Positions 34,601-43,539 of a stretch of 64,000 nt of DNA are shown piece by piece. Each line of letters starts with the position of its first letter. Positions within the stretch are counted from its first letter, which is position 1. The stretch comes from Desemzia sp. RIT 804 (lineage in GTDB: Bacteria > Bacillota > Bacilli > Lactobacillales > Carnobacteriaceae), in contig NZ_JAFEMV010000001.1 of assembly GCF_016892605.1 (NCBI RefSeq), positions 620,001 to 684,000 on the forward strand. Reading direction: 5' to 3'. Below the pieces are notes generated by a model. The model did not search any database. It saw nothing but the letters and a program-made list of their open reading frames with translations, and was not told the DNA's origin. Position numbers and translations under genes: made by a program.

Positions 34601-34774
34601 TTAATGCTTGCGTTTTCTAGCTGCTTCGGATTTTTTCTTACGCTTCACGCTAGGTTTTTCATAAAATTCCCGTTTGCGAGCCTCTTGCATTGTACCTGTT
34701 TTAGAAACGGTACGTTTGAAGCGACGAAGAGCATCATCAAGAGATTCATTGTTCTTAACGACTGTTTTTGACAT
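34601..34774 (-). CDS. rpsU: 30S ribosomal protein S21
   Basis: The 57-residue basic protein begins [20 protein letters not shown], continues with the S21 motif [20 protein letters not shown] and ends in a Lys/Arg-rich tail, exactly the family length. S21 binds the 30S platform near the anti-Shine-Dalgarno region. GGAGGGGGG precedes the ATG. It is the first gene of the pair with yqeY and is shorter than a usual 60-residue ORF cut-off. Confidence 0.98.
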   Translation of the reverse strand: MSKTVVKNNESLDDALRRFKRTVSKTGTMQEARKREFYEKPSVKRKKKSEAARKRKH

Positions 34775-34963
34775 ATTCAATTACCCCCCTCCGTGCTATT
34801 TAAGTAACCGTTATTTCTTATGCCTAAATTGCATAATTAAAGAACTGTCCTTCTATATTATATCGAATCGTTAAAGCCACGTCAATATGACTTTGGTTTT
34901 ATTCAAAAAAATATGCGAATTTATTTTTCACTAGTGAAACCTACTGAATCCAAGGATAAATGC

Positions 34964-35389
34964 CTATTTCACAGGCAATGCACACTGCTCGCATGTTCCG
35001 AAAATTTCGAAACGGTGAGAATTTATTTGGCAGCCGTTTAATTGACCTTCGAAAAAATTCATCGGACACATTTCAATTTTTTTTGTTTTTCCACATGCGG
35101 TACAAATAAAATGGTGGTGATGACCAGAATGCGAGCAATTTAAACGAAACAATTTTTCTCCATTTAATTCTGTCTCTTCCACGATGTCTAGTTCTACAAA
35201 AGTATATAAGTTACGGTATATCGTATCATAGCTAATATTGGGGTACTTAACTTTTAAAAACTGCTGTACTTCCTTAGCAGTGATATAACGATTTTCTTGA
35301 TTGAAGTAACTCAAGATATGTTCCCTCTTATCGGTAAACTTGTACCCATTGGTTTTAAGCACTTCAATAGCATTTTCTACTTCGTTCAC
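34964..35389 (-). CDS. Fur-family metalloregulator (Zur/PerR-like)
   Basis: The 141-residue protein has an N-terminal winged helix (ITAKEVQQFLKVKYP and SYDTIYRNLYTFVE) and a C-terminal dimerisation domain. The metal-binding cluster GHHHHF (H90-H93) is visible, and two CxxC pairs (C96/C99 and C133/C136) form the structural zinc site. The sequence alone does not separate Zur, Fur and PerR, but the four-His run and the LELDIVEETELNGEKLFRL-type wing fit Zur best. It is transcribed divergently from the PEP-synthase/PPDK regulator gene. Confidence 0.88.
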   Translation of the reverse strand: MNEVENAIEVLKTNGYKFTDKREHILSYFNQENRYITAKEVQQFLKVKYPNISYDTIYRNLYTFVELDIVEETELNGEKLFRLNCSHSGHHHHFICTACGKTKKIEMCPMNFFEGQLNGCQINSHRFEIFGTCEQCALPVK

Positions 35390-35430
35390 AGGAATCTAAC
35401 CTCCTTTAAAACGGATTCGTTTCGATTTAC

Positions 35431-35458
35431 ATTATACCACGACAACATGTTAAATCAA
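35431..35458 (-). promoter_or_regulatory. Promoter of the Fur-family regulator gene
   Basis: On the minus strand TATAAT (35436-35431) is preceded by TTGATT (35458-35453) with 16-nt spacing. It lies about 45 nt before the gene start. I see no clear Fur/Zur box over it. Confidence 0.6.
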
Positions 35459-35731
35459 GTTCTTTATGCAATGTTTTCCAAAAATAAAAACAAGAAGTCT
35501 GTTCTAAACTATAATTTTATTCCTCAATCCGTTATACTAAAAGAGTATATAAAAAATGACTGGATTACAACCACAATTTTTCAGCGCATAGAACTATTCT
35601 GTCAGATGAATCTATCGATTGGGAACAAAGCTTCTTCGTATTTTGCTAAGAGAATGCTTTTGTCTCTTCTTTTGGATATCTGTTTCATTTGACCACCTGT
35701 CTCAAATACATTTTCAAAGGAGAAATCAGTT
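35459..35731. other. Divergent intergenic region
   Basis: AT-rich, with no supported gene. A TATACT at about 35531 could be a plus-strand -10. The long plus-strand frame across it has no ribosome binding site and overlaps the regulator gene in antisense. Confidence 0.4.
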
Positions 35732-36577
35732 ATGGACAATAATCATCCAGTAGAGATCTACATTGTTTCGGATTCAGTAGGAGGTACTGCCAACTCAATA
35801 GGAAAAGCTGCTATGGCTCAGTTTCCAACAGCAGATATCAAATTACACGGCTACCCTTTTATTCGCGGCGAAGATACGTTGATTTCCATATTAGAAAAAG
35901 CTCAACGTCAAAACGCTATGGTGCTTCATACTTTAGTTTCTGAAAATCTCAGTCAAATCGCACAAGAATATTGTTCAAAAAACCAAATTTTTTGTGTGGA
36001 CTTATTAAGCCCCGTCATTCGAGAAATTCAACAGCGTTCTGGAATCACTCCTCTGCATAAACCAGGCGCTTTACATGAAATGGATAAAACTTATTTTGAT
36101 CGTATCAAAGCAATCGAGTTTGCGGTAACTTATGATGATGGAAGAGATCCAAAAGGTTTCTTGGAAGCTGACATTGTTTTACTTGGTATCTCAAGAACTT
36201 CTAAAACTCCTTTAAGCATGTTTTTAGCCAATTTAAACTACAAAGTAGCGAATTTGCCATTAGTACCTGAATCTCACATCCCTGAACAATTGTGGCAAGT
36301 GGATCCGAAAAAAATTGTCGGTTTGACTAATAATTTGGACATGATCAACTCTATCCGCAAAGAACGCATGATTGCTTATGGTTTAAATCCAGATACTCCT
36401 TATTCCAATAAAGAACGAATTGAAAAGGAATTGGAGTTCTCTAACGATTTATATCAAAAATTAGGTTGTTTAGTGATCAACGTAGAAAAGAGATCGATTG
36501 AAGAAACAGCTGCGATCATCGTGAGCACATTGCAATTAGACAAAAAGAAACAAAACCATCTTCAAGAATACGATTAA
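35732..36577 (+). CDS. Pyruvate,phosphate dikinase / PEP synthase regulatory protein
   Basis: The 281-residue protein belongs to the PSRP family (DUF299, YqfL), bifunctional ADP/phosphate-dependent kinase and phosphorylase that switch PPDK or PEP synthase. The family P-loop-like segment LLGISRTSKTPLS (about 151-163) is clear, with the start VSDSVGGTANSIGKA and a C-terminal RKERMIAYGLN. AAAGGAG precedes the ATG. No PPDK or PEP synthase gene is in the window, so the target enzyme cannot be named. Confidence 0.92.
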   Translation: MDNNHPVEIYIVSDSVGGTANSIGKAAMAQFPTADIKLHGYPFIRGEDTLISILEKAQRQNAMVLHTLVSENLSQIAQEYCSKNQIFCVDLLSPVIREIQQRSGITPLHKPGALHEMDKTYFDRIKAIEFAVTYDDGRDPKGFLEADIVLLGISRTSKTPLSMFLANLNYKVANLPLVPESHIPEQLWQVDPKKIVGLTNNLDMINSIRKERMIAYGLNPDTPYSNKERIEKELEFSNDLYQKLGCLVINVEKRSIEETAAIIVSTLQLDKKKQNHLQEYD

Positions 36578-36580
36578 ACA

Positions 36581-36630
36581 AAAACAACTCGAAAATGTGT
36601 CTTAGTGCCAGACCATTTCCGAGTTGTTTT
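36581..36630. terminator. Convergent terminator between the PSRP gene and nfo
   Basis: AAAACAACTCG (36581-36591) pairs with CGAGTTGTTTT (36620-36630), with partial pairing further in (AAAATG/CATTTC). Each strand has a T-run after the stem. It lies between converging stop codons and can serve both. Confidence 0.8.
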
Positions 36631-36637
36631 TTGCTAT

Positions 36638-37540
36638 TTAAAAAGCTGTTCCATTTAAAATATCTTCTAACAGATTAGGATTAAACGTTTGTTCCTTGAA
36701 CATGCTTATTTCATGGCCATAAGGAGCTTTTTTATTTTTCTTGTCTTCTCCCACAAACGGTGTTTCCAATATTTTGGGTAGATCTGCTAATTGTGGATGA
36801 TGAACAATGGTATTTAATGCATCAAAACCGATCGTTCCAAAACCAATATTTGCATGACGGTCTTTGTGGCTTCCTATTGGATTTTTAGAATCATTGATAT
36901 GCACCACTTTTAAGCGATCCAATCCTATGATGTGATCAAATTCATTCAACACACCATCAAAATCTTCTTTCACATTGTATCCTGCATCGTTGGTATGACA
37001 CGTATCAAAAGTAACAGACAGCTTCTCATTCAAGGTCACCCCATCTATGATTTTAGCAATTTCCTCAAATGAACGGCCGATTTCTGTTCCTTTTCCAGCC
37101 ATTGTTTCTAAAGCTATTTGCGCCTTTTGCTCTGTATGCAAGACTTCATTCAATCCTTTGATGATTTGTTGGATCGCTGCATCTGCTCCTGCTCCAACAT
37201 GGGCGCCTGGATGCATAGTGATTTGTCTAGCACCGAGTGCTTCTGCTCGTTCGATCTCAGCTCTTAAAAATTCCACACCGAAAATAAAATTTTCTGGTTT
37301 GATCGTGTTCCCCAAATTAATAATATAAGGTGCGTGTACCACGATATTAGACAATCCATTTTCTGCAATAAATTCTTCGCCTGCTGGAATATTCATTTCT
37401 TCCACTAGTTTACGGCGTGTATTTTGGGGAGCTCCTGTATAGATCATAAACGTAGAAGCATTATAGCTGGCAGCCTCTTGAGCTGCTCCTAATAGCATTT
37501 CTTTACCTTTCATTGAAACATGTGAGCCAATTAAAACCAT
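36638..37540 (-). CDS. nfo: Endonuclease IV (apurinic/apyrimidinic)
   Basis: Nfo cleaves abasic sites and 3'-blocked ends in base excision repair. The 300-residue TIM barrel carries the trinuclear zinc ligands in [47 protein letters not shown] and [20 protein letters not shown], in the right order. The length is normal. AGGAG precedes the ATG. Together with AlkD and the 3-methyladenine glycosylase in this window it forms a functional, though not genetic, set for alkylation damage. Confidence 0.97.
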   Translation of the reverse strand: MVLIGSHVSMKGKEMLLGAAQEAASYNASTFMIYTGAPQNTRRKLVEEMNIPAGEEFIAENGLSNIVVHAPYIINLGNTIKPENFIFGVEFLRAEIERAEALGARQITMHPGAHVGAGADAAIQQIIKGLNEVLHTEQKAQIALETMAGKGTEIGRSFEEIAKIIDGVTLNEKLSVTFDTCHTNDAGYNVKEDFDGVLNEFDHIIGLDRLKVVHINDSKNPIGSHKDRHANIGFGTIGFDALNTIVHHPQLADLPKILETPFVGEDKKNKKAPYGHEISMFKEQTFNPNLLEDILNGTAF

Positions 37541-37616
37541 ACAATTATTCTCCTGACTTTTCTAAACTCTTATTTTCTATATAGAGGACGATGGAGAGAA
37601 GAATAAAGCCTACTGA

Positions 37617-39404
37617 CTATTCTTCTGCTGCTTCATCGGATTCGATCTTAGTTGTTTGAATCGATAACTCTTCTAATTGTTTGCCACTCACTAAGCTAGG
37701 TGCTTGAGCCATCGGATCAACTGCGCTACCATTTTTAGGGAAAGCAATTACTTCACGAATATTTTCTTCGCCAGCCAACAACATTGCAAATCGGTCTAAT
37801 CCCAATGCAATACCGCCATGTGGTGGGAAACCATATTCTAAAGCGTTCAACAAGAAACCAAATTGTTCTTCTGCTTCTTCTTGTGTGAACCCTAATGTTT
37901 TAAACATTTTTTCTTGAATGTCACGTTTGTGGATACGGATAGACCCCCCACCTAGTTCATAACCATTCAATACAATATCGTAAGCTCGTGCTTTGACTTT
38001 GCCAGGTTCAGTTTCTAAGAATTCAAGCGTACTTTCTTCAGGCATTGTAAATGGATGATGAACTGCTGTGTAACGACTTCCTTCTTCATCAAATTCTACT
38101 AATGGCCAGTCCACGACCCATAAGAACGCAAATTTGTCTTGTGGAATAAGGTCTAACTCTTTACCTAATTTAACACGCAATGCACCTAATGAATCATAAA
38201 CGACTGCAGCTTTATCTGCTACAAACAATAATAAGTCTCCAGCTTCTGCTTGAGTACGTTCGATCAATGCTTCCGCATCTTCTGTAAAGAATTTTGCAAT
38301 TGGTCCTTTTAGTCCGTCTTCGTCAACTTTCAACCAAGCAAGTCCTTTAGCACCGTAAATACCTACAAATTCGCCTAAAGCATCAATATCTTTACGTGAA
38401 TAGTTAGCTGCAGCGCCTTTAACGTTCAATGCTTTTACCATACCGCCATTGCTTACCGCTCCACTGAATACTTTGAAGCTGGAGTCTTTCACGATATCGT
38501 TCAATTCGATCAATTCCATTGCAAAACGGATATCTGGTTTGTCGCTACCATAACGGTTCATTGCGTCGTCGTAAGAGATGCGCGGGAATGGCAAAGGAAC
38601 TTCTATCCCCTTTGTTTCTTTTAAGACTTTTGCCAGCATATTTTCTGTAAAATCTTGGATTTCTTCTGGCTCTAAAAAGCTGGTCTCAATATCGATTTGA
38701 GAAAATTCTGGTTGGCGGTCTCCACGCAAATCTTCATCTCTAAAACAGCGAACGATTTGGTAATAACGGTCAAAACCAGCGCCCATTAACAATTGTTTAA
38801 ACAACTGTGGTGATTGCGGCAACGCATAGAAATGCCCAGCGTGTACACGTGAAGGTACTAAGTAGTCTCGAGCTCCTTCTGGAGTTGATTTAGTCAAGTA
38901 AGGTGTTTCGATATCAATAAACTCTTGATTGTCTAAGAAGTTGCGTACAGATCTTGTAATGTTGTGACGCAAAACGATATTTTTAGTCATTTCCGGGCGA
39001 CGCAAGTCTAAATAGCGGTATTCCATTCGTTTTTCATCTGAAACAGAAACGCCGTCTTCAATGTAAAAAGGTGTCGTTTTAGCTTCGTTTAATACGTTCA
39101 CTTCGTGTGCTTCGATTTCAACGTCACCTGTTGCGATTTTGTTGTTTTGCATACCTTCAGCACGTTTCACTACTGTACCAGTTACTTCAAGGACGTACTC
39201 GTTTCTAACAGACTCTGCTATTTCTAAAGCTTCTTTAGAGAACTTAGGGTTAAATACTATTTGAACAATTCCTTCACGATCACGTAAATCGATAAAAATC
39301 AAGTCACCTAAATCTCTACGTTTTTGTACCCATCCTTTTAACACAATCTCTTGCCCAACTAAGTCTTCAGTGACTTGGCCACAATATACTGTTCGTTTAG
39401 CCAT
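37617..39404 (-). CDS. aspS: Aspartyl-tRNA synthetase
   Basis: The 595-residue protein is a class IIb synthetase: an N-terminal OB-fold anticodon-binding domain ([20 protein letters not shown]), a catalytic core with the [12 protein letters not shown] and [20 protein letters not shown] motif 2, a bacterial insertion domain (about 300-420) and motif 3 [15 protein letters not shown]. It follows hisS by 42 nt, and the pair sits under one T-box leader. The ribosome binding site is GAAGGG. Confidence 0.98.
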   Translation of the reverse strand: MAKRTVYCGQVTEDLVGQEIVLKGWVQKRRDLGDLIFIDLRDREGIVQIVFNPKFSKEALEIAESVRNEYVLEVTGTVVKRAEGMQNNKIATGDVEIEAHEVNVLNEAKTTPFYIEDGVSVSDEKRMEYRYLDLRRPEMTKNIVLRHNITRSVRNFLDNQEFIDIETPYLTKSTPEGARDYLVPSRVHAGHFYALPQSPQLFKQLLMGAGFDRYYQIVRCFRDEDLRGDRQPEFSQIDIETSFLEPEEIQDFTENMLAKVLKETKGIEVPLPFPRISYDDAMNRYGSDKPDIRFAMELIELNDIVKDSSFKVFSGAVSNGGMVKALNVKGAAANYSRKDIDALGEFVGIYGAKGLAWLKVDEDGLKGPIAKFFTEDAEALIERTQAEAGDLLLFVADKAAVVYDSLGALRVKLGKELDLIPQDKFAFLWVVDWPLVEFDEEGSRYTAVHHPFTMPEESTLEFLETEPGKVKARAYDIVLNGYELGGGSIRIHKRDIQEKMFKTLGFTQEEAEEQFGFLLNALEYGFPPHGGIALGLDRFAMLLAGEENIREVIAFPKNGSAVDPMAQAPSLVSGKQLEELSIQTTKIESDEAAEE

Positions 39405-39446
39405 TTTAAATCAACCCTTCTCTTTTATCTTCATTTTTCGTTCTGA

Positions 39447-40775
39447 TTAATCTTCTTTTTGGAAAAATTCGTTGAATGCTGTCATATCGGCAACTTTCAA
39501 ATTAAACAACTTCTCAAAATCACCATCATAAATGTCTTCCAACTCTACAACGGATTCTTTACCCGTTTTCATAACTTTGAAATTGATCGTACGATTTTCC
39601 AATTCATTTTCACCTAGTGTCAAAACTACTTTAGCTTTTTTCTTGTTCGCTGTTTTAAATTGGTTTTTCAGCTTACGATTCATAAAATCACGGTCAGCGG
39701 ATAAGCCGGCTGAACGAACCGCTTGTACAACTTTCAGAGTCTCTAAGTTAGTCGATTCGCCGATACCGATCACAAACACATCTAACTCGTCTTCTTCAGC
39801 CAACTCAATATCCTCAGCACTTAAAATAAGCAATAAGCGTTCCATACCGATAGCAAAACCAAATCCTGGAGTAGCTGGTCCGCCTACTTCTTCTACTAAA
39901 CCATCGTATCGTCCACCTGCACAAATGGTTGTCAATGAACCAAATGTTTCAGCTTCTGTCATTACTTCAAAGATAGTATGGTTGTAATAATCCAATCCAC
40001 GAACCATATTACTGTCAATTTCATAAGGAATGTCTAAAGCTTCCAACATTTCTTTAACTGCTTCAAAATGTTTTTTAGATGTGTCATTTAAATAATCCAA
40101 AATAGAAGGAGCGTTTGCAACGATCTCTTTATCTTTTTTATCTTTACTGTCCAATACACGTAAAGGATTTTTGTGCAGTCTAGCTTTTGAATCTTCGCTC
40201 AATTCCTCAAAATGTGGTTCAAGATAAGCAATCAAAGCTTCACGGTAGGCCGAACGACTTTCCAAGTCTCCTAATGAGTTGATAACCAGTTTCAAACTTT
40301 CTAGTCCTAATTCTTGGAACAAGTCCATCGCTAAAGCAATCGTTTCGACATCAGTTGCTGGGTTGTCGCTTCCAAAAGCTTCTACACCAAATTGATGAAA
40401 TTGACGCATACGACCGCTTTGAGGGCGTTCATAACGGAACATCGGTCCTTGGTAATACACTTTATATGGCTTCGCGTGTTCAGGTCCAAACAATTTGTTT
40501 TCTACAAATGCTCTGGCAATCGGCGCAGTTCCTTCTGGACGTAAAGCTAATTCTCTGCCGCCTTTATCTTGGAAATTATACATTTCTTTGGAAACGATAT
40601 CGCTCGTTTCACCAACACCTCTTGAAAATAAGTCGTAACTTTCAAAGATCGGTGTTCGAATTTCTTCAAATTGGTAATCTGCTAAAACAGCTCTAAAAAT
40701 GTCTTCTACATATTGCCATTGCTTTGTATTTTCTGGCAATAAATCGGCTGTGCCTTTTGGTTTTTGAAATGCCAT
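39447..40775 (-). CDS. hisS: Histidyl-tRNA synthetase
   Basis: The 442-residue class IIa synthetase has motif 2 [20 protein letters not shown], the histidine-specific segments [15 protein letters not shown]-like [14 protein letters not shown] and [11 protein letters not shown], motif 3 [15 protein letters not shown] and a C-terminal anticodon-binding domain. I prefer the ATG at 40775 because AGGAG lies 9 nt upstream; the ATG at 40781 is only 3 nt from it. aspS follows downstream. The pair shares the T-box leader at 40811-41062. Confidence 0.98.
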   Translation of the reverse strand: MAFQKPKGTADLLPENTKQWQYVEDIFRAVLADYQFEEIRTPIFESYDLFSRGVGETSDIVSKEMYNFQDKGGRELALRPEGTAPIARAFVENKLFGPEHAKPYKVYYQGPMFRYERPQSGRMRQFHQFGVEAFGSDNPATDVETIALAMDLFQELGLESLKLVINSLGDLESRSAYREALIAYLEPHFEELSEDSKARLHKNPLRVLDSKDKKDKEIVANAPSILDYLNDTSKKHFEAVKEMLEALDIPYEIDSNMVRGLDYYNHTIFEVMTEAETFGSLTTICAGGRYDGLVEEVGGPATPGFGFAIGMERLLLILSAEDIELAEEDELDVFVIGIGESTNLETLKVVQAVRSAGLSADRDFMNRKLKNQFKTANKKKAKVVLTLGENELENRTINFKVMKTGKESVVELEDIYDGDFEKLFNLKVADMTAFNEFFQKED

Positions 40776-40810
40776 TGTCATTCTCTCCTTCTATCTACCC
40801 TTTTATAAAA

Positions 40811-41062
40811 AAAAATCGTCCTTATTCTACATATGCAGAATAAGGACGATTGAACATGTCAACGTGGTACCACCTTGTTTTGAAAGCCTTCAGCTTTCCT
40901 CTACGATTAACGCTCGTAACGCAGCAGCTTTTCACTACTGTCCCTCCAGAGTGTCTTTCGTTTTATCTTGCGCAGAATTTTTTTCAGCCTATGAAAATTC
41001 TCTCTTGGTACGCTAATAAAGTTACTTTCTCTATCATCGGGGGTTCAGATGTATTTGTAATA
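40811..41062 (-). promoter_or_regulatory. T-box leader of hisS-aspS
   Basis: The minus strand carries the T-box sequence AAGGTGGTACCACGTT (40876-40861). A perfect 14-bp terminator stem follows (40850-40837 with 40828-40815), then a run of Ts. In the upstream stem I region the context GAAAGACACTCTGGAG includes both a GAC (Asp) and an overlapping CAC (His) triplet at 40955-40951, so the leader could respond to tRNA(Asp), tRNA(His) or both. The exact specifier needs folding. Confidence 0.9.
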
Positions 41063-41067
41063 GTTAA

Positions 41068-41096
41068 AGATTACTAGAAAGACAACCGATTGTCAA
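41068..41096 (-). promoter_or_regulatory. Promoter of the hisS-aspS T-box leader
   Basis: On the minus strand TTGACA (41096-41091) is a consensus -35, and TAATCT (41073-41068) lies 17 nt downstream as the -10. Transcription would start just at the T-box leader. Confidence 0.65.
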
Positions 41097-41435
41097 GACA
41101 CATTCTTATTTCTTAGTTCTCTAAAGGCCTTGTCTGTATTTCCTTAGTTCATGGTCAACCAAGCTTTTTTTCTGCAGATCTTTTTCGATAGTCCTTTACT
41201 TTTGAAACTAGCACTATTGAGTCACCAAAAACTTTCTAGACAACTATTTATTCATAAAAAACAATGATTTAAATTAATCTTATCATAATTGGTTCTCCAA
41301 CTATCCGTAATAGTACACTTCTATAAACATAGGAAGAATCGAATCATTTTATATTTTAATTGCTTAATCAAGTAAACAATTGTTATAATTAATTGTGACG
41401 ATTATTCTTTTCTACATAAGTATGTTAAGAAAGTA
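41097..41435. other. Intergenic region upstream of the amidase gene
   Basis: No gene is supported. A plus-strand TATAAT at 41384-41389 with a weak -35 (TGCTTA, 41361-41366, 17-nt spacing) is a plausible promoter for the amidase gene. Confidence 0.45.
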
Positions 41436-42770
41436 GTGATAACTTTTATGCAAGATTCGACTATAGTACATAAACCTAAAAAAACAACTTTACTCATTAT
41501 GATAGGTCTTTTCTTACTATTAACTACCTATGCAACGGTTGCCATGGCACAAACCAGTACAGTGACAATAAACGCGAGCGTAGTCAATGTGCGGACTGGA
41601 CCTGGTTTATCTTATGATGTGATGTCTCAAGTTGTAGAAGATGAAAAAGTTCAAGTCATTACCGAACAAAACGAATGGTACAAAGTCCGTATCAGCAACG
41701 ATCAAGTTGGTTGGATAGCCAGTTGGCTAGTAGACAACATTGAGATCAGCGCTGCTACAAACTTGGTTGGAACAATCACTAATCCTGAAGTGAATGTTCG
41801 AGCAGAAAGCAATACCGATAGTGATATTTTGGGTACTGTTACAGAAGGCACTCAACTGACAGTCTTATTTCAACAAGAAGGCTGGACTCAAGTTCAATAC
41901 TACAATCAAGTTGCTTGGATCAGTTCAGACTTGATTGAAGTGGAAGTCAAACCTAAACAAGAAGCCACTTCTACTGTAGCTACAGAAAATGATGCAGCAG
42001 CACCTGTCCAACAAGTAACAATTCGAACAGACGGCACAAATATTCGTAGCGGTCCTTCGATCGAAGATTCAGTAGTTGAAACAGCTTTCAAAGGAGATTC
42101 ATTCGCTTTTGTCGAAGCAGTAAATGATTGGTACCTGATTGAATTGGCAAACGGAACTCAAGGATATGTAGCCAATTGGGTAGTTGATTTGTCAGCGAAC
42201 AATGAAGCCGCTCCTACTGCTAATATCACTACTATATCGGAAGCAACCATTGTGATTGATGCAGGTCATGGAGGACACGATTCAGGAGCTTTAGCAAAAG
42301 ACTTTTACGAAAAGGACGTTACACTGCAAACAGCTCAGATGCTGGCTTATCGATTAAGAAGTGCTGGCGCAAACGTTATTATGACTCGTGATAGTGATGA
42401 GTTTATTGAATTAAAAGACCGCGCTTATATCAGTAATAGCAATAATGCCGATGCCTTTATCAGTCTGCATTACGATTCTACCGAAACTAGGAATGAAATC
42501 AGCGGAACCACGACATACTATTACCATGAAGAAGAAAAAGCCTTAGCTGACTTGATCAATCACAATTTAAGTCAATACGGACCGTTACCTAACAATGGTG
42601 TTCGTAGAGGAGATTATTTCGTGTTAAGAGAAAATTATAGACCTGCAGTACTATTAGAACTAGGCTATTTAAATAACGACACCGATCAGCAAATCGTTAA
42701 TACCAACAATTATCGTTCTCAAGTCGTTGAAGGTATTTATCAAGCCTTGAATCAATACTTTACACCATAA
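41436..42770 (+). CDS. N-acetylmuramoyl-L-alanine amidase with three SH3b repeats
   Basis: The 444-residue secreted cell-wall hydrolase has a signal/anchor helix (about 20-38: TLLIMIGLFLLLTTYATVAM). Three bacterial SH3 repeats follow, each beginning with an [NV]VR(T)GP-like motif (for example VNVRTGPGLSYDVMS), in about residues 40-255. The C-terminal Amidase_3 domain (about 270-444) has the zinc ligands H278 in VIDAGHGG, E292 in FYEKDV and H345 in ISLHYD, and catalytic E408 in LLELGYL. The start is either a GTG at 41436 or an ATG at 41448; the ribosome binding site is weak for both. Confidence 0.93.
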   Translation: MITFMQDSTIVHKPKKTTLLIMIGLFLLLTTYATVAMAQTSTVTINASVVNVRTGPGLSYDVMSQVVEDEKVQVITEQNEWYKVRISNDQVGWIASWLVDNIEISAATNLVGTITNPEVNVRAESNTDSDILGTVTEGTQLTVLFQQEGWTQVQYYNQVAWISSDLIEVEVKPKQEATSTVATENDAAAPVQQVTIRTDGTNIRSGPSIEDSVVETAFKGDSFAFVEAVNDWYLIELANGTQGYVANWVVDLSANNEAAPTANITTISEATIVIDAGHGGHDSGALAKDFYEKDVTLQTAQMLAYRLRSAGANVIMTRDSDEFIELKDRAYISNSNNADAFISLHYDSTETRNEISGTTTYYYHEEEKALADLINHNLSQYGPLPNNGVRRGDYFVLRENYRPAVLLELGYLNNDTDQQIVNTNNYRSQVVEGIYQALNQYFTP

Positions 42771-42819
42771 AATAAACACCATTCCTTTTTTGAAAGATCA
42801 AAAGGAATGGTGTTTATTT
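42770..42819. terminator. Strong terminator after the amidase gene
   Basis: A 20-bp stem AAATAAACACCATTCCTTTT / AAAAGGAATGGTGTTTATTT with a short loop is followed by TTTTG on the plus strand. It begins at the amidase stop codon. Confidence 0.9.
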
Positions 42820-42968
42820 TTGTTTGTAGTAAGTGCTTTTAGCTTATGAATAAGGGTTTTAAAGGTATTCATTACCTCTAAAGAGATTTTACAACCTAGA
42901 AATCCCAACCTAAAGGAAGATCTTCTCCAGTATAATGCCTTTACAGAATATACCTTGATAAAATTCTC

Positions 42969-43415
42969 TTATTTCTGCTTGCTATCGATTAGAATCGTTA
43001 CGGGACCATCATTAACTAATGCCACTTGCATATCTGCTCCAAATTGTCCTGATGCAACAGTAAACCCAGCGTTTCTTAGTTCTTGATTGAATGTTTCATA
43101 CATTGGAACAGCTTTATCAGGTCTGGCTGCATCGATAAAACTAGGACGGTTCCCTTTTTTTGTATTTGCATGAAGCGTGAACTGGGAAATCGATAAAATT
43201 TCTCCTTGTACATCAGCTAATGCCAAATTCATTTTTCCTTCTTCATCTTCAAAGATTCTTAATTTGCTGATTTTACGCACTAAATAGTCTACGTCTTCTT
43301 TAGTATCCGCTTCTTCTATGCCTACTAACAGCACAAACCCTTTACTGATTTCTCCTACTACTTCATTGTTTATAGACACTGATGCTTTTTTTGATCGTTG
43401 AATAACTACTCTCAC
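42969..43415 (-). CDS. dtd: D-aminoacyl-tRNA deacylase
   Basis: Dtd removes D-amino acids and glycine mischarged onto tRNA. The 148-residue protein carries the two family loops [17 protein letters not shown] (about residues 77-93) and [20 protein letters not shown]. The start is a GTG at 43415 with AAAGGAG upstream. It follows rel downstream on the same strand, the usual neighbour in Firmicutes. The 124-nt gap could allow separate expression. Confidence 0.96.
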   Translation of the reverse strand: MRVVIQRSKKASVSINNEVVGEISKGFVLLVGIEEADTKEDVDYLVRKISKLRIFEDEEGKMNLALADVQGEILSISQFTLHANTKKGNRPSFIDAARPDKAVPMYETFNQELRNAGFTVASGQFGADMQVALVNDGPVTILIDSKQK

Positions 43416-43539
43416 TTCTATGAACTCCTTTTCTCACCTTATAATACAAAAACACATTCTCAACCAGAAAAACAAGGACATTTTAAATCCCCTCTTTTTC
43501 CTAGCCTTAAAATGTGCTTCAGCATCCTGTTGTTCTTGT

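Noticed and set aside
35297-35692. Plus-strand 131-residue ORF between the Fur-type gene and the PSRP gene
   Set aside because: It overlaps the regulator gene in antisense and its composition is not protein-like.
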